Source: Candidatus Krumholzibacteriota bacterium
Lineage (GTDB): Bacteria; Krumholzibacteriota; Krumholzibacteriia; JAJRXK01
Direction: 5' to 3'
Assembly: GCA_029262065.1 (NCBI GenBank)
Contig: JAJDAC010000050.1
Coordinates: 1 to 64,000 of the forward strand
DNA: 64,000 nucleotides
Positions 34,469-41,925 of this stretch are shown here, in pieces (within the stretch, counting starts at the first letter, position 1; the number at the start of each line of letters is the position of its first letter). The translations under genes were made by a program, and so were the position numbers. The notes beneath the pieces were generated by a model that saw only the letters and a program-made list of their open reading frames with translations, searched no databases and was not told where the DNA came from.

Positions 34469-34493
34469 TCTGGTCAATGTCTATTTGACCAGA
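34469..34493 (-). other. Hairpin spanning the stop codon of the cohesin/dockerin/FlgD gene
   Basis: TCTGGTCAA / TTGACCAGA, 9-bp perfect stem with a 7-nt loop containing the TAG stop at 34481. It stands close to the GC-rich hairpin at 34424-34452, so two stems lie in tandem in the 76-nt gap between genes. Confidence 0.5.
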
Positions 34494-36301
34494 GTCATCT
34501 TGTGAGAGCTCGACCACTCGCCCGCTTCAACGCGGACGAAGTAGGCCCCACTGGAGACTTTCACTCCTCTCTCGTTGCTACCGTTCCATTCCATGTTCAC
34601 CAGGCCGTTCATCAGCTCTCCCTGCGCGAGAGTTCTCACCAAGCGCCCGGCGGCGCTATAGATGCGAACGCTCGTCGCGCGTTCGGAGGGCAGGTAGAAC
34701 GAGATGGTGGTCTTGGGGTTGAAGGGATTCGGGTAACTGCCGAATACCTTGAACAGCGTCGGAGTGGCGCCCGCACCCGAAGACTGCGAAATGACCGCCT
34801 CGACGGATCCGTCGTTGAGGGTAGCGGTCACGTGGGTGAGTTCCACTTTACCGGTAGTCGTGGCGAACTGCAGTTCCAGTACCTTGTCCTGTCCTTGGAC
34901 CAGTTCAGAACCCGCGAAAGCGATCCGCAGTGACGTGCCGTGCTGATTGCCGTGCACCATGAACGTTTCGCACAGCCCGGCGCCGCGGGCGCCCAGGAAA
35001 CGCGATCCGGGATCCACGGTCATTTCCATGACGCCGCCGAAGACTCCAGTGTTGGCGTCCATGGTCACAGGCACGGTAGCCACGTCATGATCGATCGACG
35101 TGTCACCCATGTGCATGGCAACGACGTGCATGGGCGCCTTGCCGCGTCCCTGACGCCATTTGCCGTCTACATCGCCCATGAGAATGGCGACGAACTCGTC
35201 GCCGCGATCTCCTGAGCTTGCACCGCACTGCCCTTCGTTGAAGTCAGAGCCGTTGTGGTTGCAGAATACCCATTCCTCGCCACCGTGGGCTGGGAACCGG
35301 TAGTTCTGCGCCGGGTGCGAGGCCAGCATCTGCAGGATCAGCGCTGCATCGTAGGGGCTGACGGATCCGTCGCCGGAGACATCGGCCACGTATTGGGCTG
35401 CGTCCGATCCGTCAGGAAGATCAACCAGCCCAAACGGGTTGGGTCCTAGCTCCACTGGAATCGGCTTGCCGATGACGAAGTGAAGAATCAACGAGGCATC
35501 GGTCACACCAATGCTGAGGTTCCCGGTGGCATCGTCATCTTCTTCCACGTACGGCCGCGAAAGGCGGATAGGCTTCGGCTGCTCGGGATCGCCCAGACCG
35601 TAGGGCAGGCAGTTGAAGCTGTAGTTGCCCGTGCCGTCCGTGAACACGGTGTCGATGACCTGTTGGGCTTGCAGGATCACGCGAACGCGATCCACGGGCT
35701 CATCGTTCCGCCAGAACTTGATAGCACCACTACTGTGGTAGTCGTCCACGTACGCCTCGCCACTGTGGAGCATGGTGGTGATGGCGAAATTCGGCTCGTT
35801 GAACTCGAGGCTCACCAACTCGATGTCGGTGGCGTCACAGGCAACGGCGCCCGCGTTGACCTCGAACATGAACCTGGCCAGGAGATCAAGATCCGGATCC
35901 TGGGGAATCGTGCCCGTATCGGGTAGCGGAGTGGCGCCGGCCGCCACAATGGTGATCAATCCGGGCGGATCCTCGTAGTAGACCGGGGAGCCCCAGCCCG
36001 CTAGTTCCGGAAGCGTTCCGGTGTGGACCACGAAGGGTGCTCCCTGTCGCTCTCGCGGGAACAGCATGTTGTCGGGGAGGTTGTAGCGGATCTTCATCTT
36101 GTAGCTCAAGATCTCGTGTTCCGCGTGGGCAACGTTGCGAATGTAGACCGGAAATTCCTTGTCATTGTCCCCCGGGGTAACCGAGGTGTTCTCCTCGAAG
36201 AAGACATCAACCATCGCCAGGGCTTGGGTTGGGGCAAGCAATGCAACCGCAAGTACGATTGCCAAAGTTGCTCTTCCCCAGCCGGCGTAACAGCTAGTCA
36301 T
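34481..36301 (-). CDS. Exported cohesin-like, dockerin and FlgD-like sorting-domain protein
   Basis: 606 residues with a signal peptide (I-V-L-A-V-A-L-L-A-P-T-Q-A-L-A). Order: a cohesin-like domain (~30-185), a regulatory-like beta domain (~195-240), a long dockerin region (~265-350, with D-V-S-G-D-G-S-V-S-P-Y-D-A-A-L-I-L-Q), a second cohesin-like sandwich (~385-490), and an FlgD-like tail (P-N-P-F-N-P-K-T-T-I-S-F, ending H-K-M-T-L-V-K). It should be a large surface or secreted scaffold. It has a sigma-54 promoter candidate 105 nt upstream and lies directly downstream of a sigma-54 activator gene. Confidence 0.84.
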   Translation of the reverse strand: MTSCYAGWGRATLAIVLAVALLAPTQALAMVDVFFEENTSVTPGDNDKEFPVYIRNVAHAEHEILSYKMKIRYNLPDNMLFPRERQGAPFVVHTGTLPELAGWGSPVYYEDPPGLITIVAAGATPLPDTGTIPQDPDLDLLARFMFEVNAGAVACDATDIELVSLEFNEPNFAITTMLHSGEAYVDDYHSSGAIKFWRNDEPVDRVRVILQAQQVIDTVFTDGTGNYSFNCLPYGLGDPEQPKPIRLSRPYVEEDDDATGNLSIGVTDASLILHFVIGKPIPVELGPNPFGLVDLPDGSDAAQYVADVSGDGSVSPYDAALILQMLASHPAQNYRFPAHGGEEWVFCNHNGSDFNEGQCGASSGDRGDEFVAILMGDVDGKWRQGRGKAPMHVVAMHMGDTSIDHDVATVPVTMDANTGVFGGVMEMTVDPGSRFLGARGAGLCETFMVHGNQHGTSLRIAFAGSELVQGQDKVLELQFATTTGKVELTHVTATLNDGSVEAVISQSSGAGATPTLFKVFGSYPNPFNPKTTISFYLPSERATSVRIYSAAGRLVRTLAQGELMNGLVNMEWNGSNERGVKVSSGAYFVRVEAGEWSSSHKMTLVK

Positions 36302-36387
36302 GGTTAGACCTTTCTTAGCTCAGCTGGGGCTACGCAGATGGGGGGCATGGATTCCAGGGGCCTACCGGTCGGCGCAGCGAAAACAGG

Positions 36388-36405
36388 TTGTCGGTTGCCC
36401 GACAA
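36388..36405 (-). promoter_or_regulatory. Palindrome at the predicted sigma-54 transcription start
   Basis: TTGTCGG / CCGACAA, a perfect 7-bp inverted repeat with loop TTGC, immediately downstream (minus strand) of the -12 box at 36406. It could be an operator or the 5' hairpin of the cohesin-cluster mRNA. Confidence 0.4.
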
Positions 36406-36421
36406 AGCATCGCACATGCCA
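36406..36421 (-). promoter_or_regulatory. Sigma-54 (-24/-12) promoter for the cohesin/dockerin cluster
   Basis: Read on the minus strand, TGGCATGTGCGATGCT matches TGGCACG-N4-TTGCW at 10 of the 12 fixed positions and keeps the obligatory GG...GC spacing. The transcript would start near 36394 with a leader of about 93 nt to the ATG at 36301. An enhancer-binding protein gene ends 133 nt further upstream. Confidence 0.55.
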
Positions 36422-36554
36422 TCACGCGCAAGCGGCTGCCGCGCACACTCAACACGAGTTCCTGAAACGCGTTGCGCAGTAAACTCAAGTGTGGGAAGCA
36501 ACTGCCGTTGCCGTGGATCGTATCTCTGGTGTTGATGAACTGTGTCCGCGACGT

Positions 36555-37592
36555 TCAGTGTTCGGTGTGTCCACTGATGCCCAGCTCCTTCAGCATTCGA
36601 TGCAAGCTGGTGGGAAGCACGCCGGCGTCGCGGGCCGCGCGGGAAATACTGCCGCCGGCGCAACCGATGCGGTTCTGCCAGTAGATCCGCTTGAACTCGT
36701 TCATCACTTCCTGTTTCGCTTCCTGGTAGGGAAGCTCGAGCAGAGCACGGCTGGGATTCAGGCGAAACGGATCGACGTGGCGTTCTTCGGGCGGTAGGTC
36801 GCTTACCGAAACCTGGCCGCGCAGCGCGGCCGAGGCCATTCCCTGGATAACGACATTCTCCAGCTCGCGCACGTTGCCCGGCCACTCCCGGCCTCGCAGC
36901 ACCGCGTAGACTTCTTTCGAAATCGGAAGGCTGGTAGCGCAGCCCACTTTGTGGGCGTGCTTCTGCATGAAATGCTGTACCAGCAGCGGAATGTCGGTCT
37001 TGCGGTCCGCTAACGAGGGTACCTGTACCTCCAGCATTTTCAGACGGAAGTACAGATCCTGCCGAAACTGTTTGTTCTGGACCTTGGCCCAGAGATCTTC
37101 GTTGGTGGCGGCGATGATACGAGCGTTGGTGTGAATGTTCCGGGCTGACCCCAGCGGCGAGAATTCACGTTCCTGGAGAACGCGCAGAAACATGCTCTGG
37201 AACGCCAGGCTGATGCTGGACACTTCGTCCAGGAACACCGTGCCTTGGCCTCCCGTTTCGAAGGCGCCGACATGCTTCTCGCGGGCATCGGTGAACGCGC
37301 CCTTTTCGTGCCCGAACAGTTCGCTGCCGGCCAGCTCTCGAGGCACATAACTCAGATCCACGGCGATGAACACGTTGCCGCGGGTCTTGGGGTTCTGCTG
37401 GTGAATGGCCTTGGCGACCAGTTCTTTGCCCGAACCGGTAGGCCCGCGAATCAGGATGGTGATCTGGGGGTCAGACCGTGCGACGACTTCGATCCGGTTG
37501 CGCAACTCGCGCATGACGCGACTCATGCCGACAAGGGGTTGTCGGCTGGGGTCTGACTTCAGCTGGGAAAGCATGGTGAGTCCATGAGCCAT
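36555..37592 (-). CDS. Sigma-54-dependent transcriptional activator, AAA+ and Fis-type HTH, no sensor domain
   Basis: Start ATG 37592 with GGGAGA upstream; the open frame continues upstream without coding character. 345 residues. The AAA+ core begins near residue 20: Walker A G-P-T-G-S-G-K (50-56), loop G-A-F-T-D-A (98-103; the canonical sequence is G-A-F-T-G-A), Walker B F-L-D-E (D122-E123), and R-E-W-P-G-N-V-R-E-L. The C-terminus has a Fis-like helix-turn-helix (S-I-S-R-A-A-R-D-A-G-V). No receiver, GAF or PAS domain is present, as in PspF, so control must come from a partner protein or level. It likely activates the downstream cohesin cluster. Confidence 0.85.
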   Translation of the reverse strand: MAHGLTMLSQLKSDPSRQPLVGMSRVMRELRNRIEVVARSDPQITILIRGPTGSGKELVAKAIHQQNPKTRGNVFIAVDLSYVPRELAGSELFGHEKGAFTDAREKHVGAFETGGQGTVFLDEVSSISLAFQSMFLRVLQEREFSPLGSARNIHTNARIIAATNEDLWAKVQNKQFRQDLYFRLKMLEVQVPSLADRKTDIPLLVQHFMQKHAHKVGCATSLPISKEVYAVLRGREWPGNVRELENVVIQGMASAALRGQVSVSDLPPEERHVDPFRLNPSRALLELPYQEAKQEVMNEFKRIYWQNRIGCAGGSISRAARDAGVLPTSLHRMLKELGISGHTEH

Positions 37593-37777
37593 TCTGCATT
37601 TCTCCCGACTTGGGTATTGTGCAGCGTTGACTCGAGGACCCCCATGCGAATTTTGTGACGGGCGTTGGTTTTCAGTTCGTGGGTGGGAGCGTGCTTTATC
37701 CGAAACCCAGAATCCTGGCTTGGTACTATACTCACGCAGTTCGCGGCTATTCACTCGAATGAGAGGTCTGGGTCGGC

Positions 37778-39016
37778 ATGTCGGCATACGTGAGCCACCT
37801 CGAGGCCGCAATCGATGGAACGCGCCTGCCGGCGCGCGAGCAACATACTCTGCACGAGGGCAGGCCGCTCTGGGTCCGATATGACCTGCAGGAGGTCTCC
37901 AGAACGCTGAGCAAGGAGGCGCTGCGCCAACGACCGCCCACCCTCTGGCGCTATCGTGAGCTACTGCCGGTCGAGGACGAACGAGACATCATTTCGCTCG
38001 GCGAGGGCATGTCGCCGCTACTGCGTTGTGATCGTCTCGGTAGCTCATTGGGCCTGAGTACCCTGTTCATCAAAGACGAATCCCAAATGCCTACTGGTTC
38101 ATTCAAGGACCGCGGCCAGACCGTCGCCATTAGCATGGCCAGGTCGTTTGGCGTGACGAGAGTTGCAATTCCTACCGCGGGCAACGCCGGCGGTTCGATG
38201 GCGGCGTACGCAGCCCGGGGGGAAATGGAAGCCTTCGTTTTCATGCCCGAAGACACGCCCGAAATGAACCAGTACGAAACCGTCCAGGCCGGCGCGCGCG
38301 CGTACCTGGTCAACGGACTGATCGGTGATTGCGCGAAGATTGTTCTCGATGGACGCGAGAGAATGGGGTGGTTCGACCTCTCCACCTTGAAGGAACCGTA
38401 TCGGCTGGAAGGTAAGAAGACGATGGGGCTCGAGTTGGCCGAACAGCTGGACTGGTTGCTCCCTGATGTCATTTTGTATCCGACTGGCGGAGGCACGGGG
38501 CTCATTGGTATGTGGAAGGCATTCCAGGAGCTGCAAGAGTTGGGATGGTTGAAAAGTGAACGCATGCCCCGAATGGTCGCGGTTCAATCGGATGGTTGTT
38601 ATCCGATCGTCAGGGCGTTCGATTCGGGAGAGCGGTTCGCCCAGCCGTTCGAACACGCAACCACCATCGCGTCGGGTCTGCGGGTGCCGGCGGCCATCGG
38701 CGACTTCATGATTCTCGACGCGGTCAGGGAAAGCCATGGTTGTGCGATCGCGGTAGAGGACAGCCGAATTGTCGAATGGATGAAGGTCGCCACCGCAGCC
38801 GAAGGCATCTCGGTGGGTCCCGAAGCCGCGGCCTGTGTGGGCGCGGTCGGGCATCTCCTCGATTCGGGTTGGCTGTCGCCGCACGAGAGCGTCGTCTTGT
38901 TCAACTGCGGCGGCGCAAGGAAGTACCCGAAGTTGATGCAGGTGAATCTGCCCCGGCTGGACAAAGAGCAAGGGCTGGACTGGGCGTCGTTCGCGACGGA
39001 CTTGCGACGCAGGTAG
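37778..39016 (+). CDS. thrC: Threonine synthase
   Basis: 412 residues; a PLP enzyme of fold type II that converts O-phosphohomoserine to threonine. The PLP lysine is Lys110 in P-T-G-S-F-K-D-R-G. The phosphate-binding glycine loop is P-T-G-G-G-T-G-L-I-G. The N-terminal S-L-G-E-G-M-S-P-L block and the substrate loop P-T-A-G-N-A-G-G-S (the asparagine stacks over PLP) are also seen. Cysteate synthase and other family relatives share these motifs, so the exact substrate is likely but not proven. It is divergent from the sigma-54 activator gene. GAGAGG lies about 11 nt before ATG. Confidence 0.85.
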   Translation: MSAYVSHLEAAIDGTRLPAREQHTLHEGRPLWVRYDLQEVSRTLSKEALRQRPPTLWRYRELLPVEDERDIISLGEGMSPLLRCDRLGSSLGLSTLFIKDESQMPTGSFKDRGQTVAISMARSFGVTRVAIPTAGNAGGSMAAYAARGEMEAFVFMPEDTPEMNQYETVQAGARAYLVNGLIGDCAKIVLDGRERMGWFDLSTLKEPYRLEGKKTMGLELAEQLDWLLPDVILYPTGGGTGLIGMWKAFQELQELGWLKSERMPRMVAVQSDGCYPIVRAFDSGERFAQPFEHATTIASGLRVPAAIGDFMILDAVRESHGCAIAVEDSRIVEWMKVATAAEGISVGPEAAACVGAVGHLLDSGWLSPHESVVLFNCGGARKYPKLMQVNLPRLDKEQGLDWASFATDLRRR

Positions 39017-39067
39017 GCCTGATCGATTGCCACGGCGACAGGTACCAGCGAGCTGCCAAACTCGCTC

Positions 39068-41374
39068 CTAACGTCGGGCGTACCGCTCGGTTCGCTGCTT
39101 CAATCCCTCGTGGTCGGGAAAGCGAGCGCGGGCCTGCTGCGCGTGCCCAGCCGCATCGTCCATCAGGCCCAGGCGCTCCAGGACCTCGAGGTACACATCG
39201 TGGTAGTCGGCCTCGCCGGGCTGAAGATCCAGCGATCGCGCGGCGTGTGCTCGGGCCTGGTCCGCGGCGTCATTCTGCGTGGCCAGGATCCAGGCGAGGC
39301 GACTGTGGGCCAACGCGACGGTTTCGCTACGCCCCAGGCTTTCCCGGTACAAGTACATTGCCCTCGTCGCATCGCCGTTGTGTTCGTGGGCCAGCCCCAG
39401 CAGCGCCAAGGATAGCGGGTCGTTTGCCAACGCGGCCGGCATGGGTTGAAGATAGGCGAGCAATAGAGCCCACTGGCCGCGCGCGCGAAAGTACCTTGCC
39501 TTCAGCTGGTGCAGCTGCGCGTCGGGGTCGAGTCGCTCGGCCGCGTCGAGGTTTTGTTGGCACTCATCGAGCGTTCCCGCCTGCAGACAGAGCCATCCCA
39601 TGGCTACGTGCAGCAACGAGCGCGTCTTGTCGTCTTCCCCTCGTGTAAGACGAAGCCGGGTAAACGAAGTTGCTTCGGGCAATGAACCGGCCGCGGACAG
39701 GAAGCGTACGCATTCCAGGAACACGTTAACGTCGGGGGGATCCAACTCCAGAATGAACGCGAAGCTCTGGCTGGCTTCTTCCGTGTCGCCCGCTGCCTGT
39801 TGCAATCGCGCCAACGCGATGCGCGGCTCCACCCCCGTCGGTTGTCGGCGCACCTCCACCTCATACATTGCGATCGCGCCTTGGGAGTCGCCGGCGTCTC
39901 GGAGGCACGCGGCGAGAAGACTTCGCGCGAAACCGTTCTCTTCGTTCGCGGCGAGCACTTCGCGCAGCAGGGACAATGCCTCGTCGTGGCGGCGTTGGCG
40001 AATCAGCTTCATGGCGCGGCGCACGCGCTTGCGTTCGCCGAGCTGTTCAGTGGGATCTGGACGTTTGTGCGTGGCCTGCAACAGCGTGTCATCTACCCTG
40101 GGTGGTGCCCCCTGTACGTAGCCAAGGGCCGCCAGGGCCTCCGCTTCCTGGACCGATGGTTGCCGTGACGATCGATCGGAGGAACCGTTGTTTGCGGCAC
40201 GGACCAGACTATCGAGTTGCGACAGCAATGGCGCCGCCCAGGTCGCTCTTGTAATAAGATCAGTTTCTTCGTCCGGGTCGGTGGTCAGGTCGTAGGCCCG
40301 CGAACGCGCCGAACGAAACACCTTGTGCTGTCCGGCCCGCAGGCTGAACGAAGGACTCCACCCGAATGCCTCGTAGCCGTAGAGCGTCTCGGAGTAGAGC
40401 TCCCGGGGCTTCGTAGTCCCGTTGATCGCAAGCACGGTCCCGTCGGCCTGGAGTTGAGTCGTCGGATCTCCGCCGACCCACGCCAGAATCGTCGGCGCCA
40501 GATCGATCAGCCCAACGGGGGTTTGCACCACGCTTCCGGCTGCGACCTCGCCGGGCCAGTGCACGATCAACGGAACACGCAGCGTGCTCTCGAACAGGAA
40601 CAGGGAGTGCGTATCTTCGCCGTGCTCGCCCAGCCCCTCGCCGTGGTCGGAGGTGACCAACGTCAGCCGAGAGCGAGATCGCGGCCATTGCGCGAGCAAC
40701 AACTCCAGCGCTGCGTCGGCCGCGGCGACCTCGCCATCGTAGGGGGAATCGGCGAAGCGGACCGCCAGTTGGGATGGCGGCGTGTACGGGACATGGGGCT
40801 CGAAGAAGTGCAGCCACATGAGCACGGGCGTTTCCTTTGGTTGTTGTCGCAACCACGCCAGCGCCGATTCGACCACGTCAGGAGCGGCCCGCTCCTGGAC
40901 GTCGAACATCTTCAACTCCGATCCGGAAAAGCTATCGTCGTAGGGTGCGAATCCCCGGTCCAGACCGAAGCGAGAATCTACCGGAAACGCACCGACGAAC
41001 GCCGCGCATTGGTAACCACGGGTTCGCATGGCTTCGGCCAGCGTGGGTATCTCTGGCGGTAGCCGGTAGGTGAGGTTGTTGCGCACTCCGTGGCGTAGAG
41101 GCAACTGACCGGTGAAGAGCGACGCGTGCGCCGGCAGTGTGATGGGCACCGGACTGACGCAGTGTGCGTAGCGCCGGCCCTCGGCGGCAAGGCGATCCAT
41201 GGTGGGAGTGAGAGCTTCCGAATAGCCGTAGCAACCGACGCGGTCGGCGCGCAGCGTGTCGATAGTGATCAGGATGACGTCGGGTGGGGTCGCGGTGTTC
41301 GCGCAGCCGCATACGATCATGCAGATCAAGGAGCCCAGCAGGGGTCGTTGGATGTGTAGCCGCCGCGTTCGCAT
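39068..41374 (-). CDS. Sulfatase-family lipoprotein with C-terminal TPR repeats
   Basis: The start is the ATG at 41374; an in-frame TTG 12 nt upstream overlaps the GGAG ribosome binding site. 768 residues with lipobox V-C-G-C. The alkaline-phosphatase-fold sulfatase domain (~30-370) has the metal-binding D-V-I-L-I-T-I-D-T-L-R-A-D-R start, G-Y-x-C-A-A-F-V-G and S-D-H-G-E-G-L-G-E-H. The nucleophile position is Thr79 in P-I-T-L-P-A-H-A-S-L-F-T-G instead of C/S-x-P-x-R, so it cannot form formylglycine and may be a phosphohydrolase or phosphotransferase. About 330 residues of TPR follow. Confidence 0.85.
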   Translation of the reverse strand: MRTRRLHIQRPLLGSLICMIVCGCANTATPPDVILITIDTLRADRVGCYGYSEALTPTMDRLAAEGRRYAHCVSPVPITLPAHASLFTGQLPLRHGVRNNLTYRLPPEIPTLAEAMRTRGYQCAAFVGAFPVDSRFGLDRGFAPYDDSFSGSELKMFDVQERAAPDVVESALAWLRQQPKETPVLMWLHFFEPHVPYTPPSQLAVRFADSPYDGEVAAADAALELLLAQWPRSRSRLTLVTSDHGEGLGEHGEDTHSLFLFESTLRVPLIVHWPGEVAAGSVVQTPVGLIDLAPTILAWVGGDPTTQLQADGTVLAINGTTKPRELYSETLYGYEAFGWSPSFSLRAGQHKVFRSARSRAYDLTTDPDEETDLITRATWAAPLLSQLDSLVRAANNGSSDRSSRQPSVQEAEALAALGYVQGAPPRVDDTLLQATHKRPDPTEQLGERKRVRRAMKLIRQRRHDEALSLLREVLAANEENGFARSLLAACLRDAGDSQGAIAMYEVEVRRQPTGVEPRIALARLQQAAGDTEEASQSFAFILELDPPDVNVFLECVRFLSAAGSLPEATSFTRLRLTRGEDDKTRSLLHVAMGWLCLQAGTLDECQQNLDAAERLDPDAQLHQLKARYFRARGQWALLLAYLQPMPAALANDPLSLALLGLAHEHNGDATRAMYLYRESLGRSETVALAHSRLAWILATQNDAADQARAHAARSLDLQPGEADYHDVYLEVLERLGLMDDAAGHAQQARARFPDHEGLKQRTERYARR

Positions 41375-41511
41375 TCCGGTCTCCAAGTTGATTAGGGGAA
41401 TCCATCATACTCCTGCTTGGCGTGTCCGTCCCATCCCCTGTGCAAATGGGGTCCTCCAAGTGTCCTCCTCATTAGAAAGGTCAGAACCGCCCCCGTCCCC
41501 GAGGAGGACCC

Positions 41512-41925
41512 ATGCAAAAACTGACCATTGCGATAGCCCTCATCAGCCTGCTGACTTCCGCTGCCTTGGCCTCCGAGGCTCTCGAGCCCGCCCCTGCCTC
41601 TGAGCAGAAGGCGCCAGTGGAACTGGTCCAGCCGAAGATTTCTCCTCGCCAGGCCTTTCGCGAGGGCCTGGATTCTCTCCGGGAAAATCTGCATCGCGAT
41701 CTGGGCGAGCTGCGCGAGGTATCGAAATCGGCGCAGACCCCGGAGCAACGACTGGCGGCCGACCAGGTGAGTCAGGAACGCAAGCAACGCTACGAGTTGG
41801 ATCTCCTGCGGCTCCAGTTGACCTTGGCGCAAGCTGAGGGTCAGGCGGAGAAATCCTCCCAGCTGCAAAACACCCTTGAGCGGCTCGAGGCTCTCTACTC
41901 CCAACGCGGGGAGGACAAACAATGA
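41512..41925 (+). CDS. Small exported coiled-coil protein, partner of the large metalloprotease
   Basis: 137 residues, ATG 41512 with GAGGAGG upstream and a signal peptide (I-A-L-I-S-L-L-T-S-A-A-L-A). The mature part (residues ~45-135) is almost wholly helical with heptad-like Leu spacing and many Glu/Arg/Gln residues. The stop overlaps the metalloprotease start by 4 nt (ATGA), so translation is coupled; it could be a chaperone, prosegment-like inhibitor or secretion partner of the downstream protein. No family was recognised. Confidence 0.75.
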   Translation: MQKLTIAIALISLLTSAALASEALEPAPASEQKAPVELVQPKISPRQAFREGLDSLRENLHRDLGELREVSKSAQTPEQRLAADQVSQERKQRYELDLLRLQLTLAQAEGQAEKSSQLQNTLERLEALYSQRGEDKQ

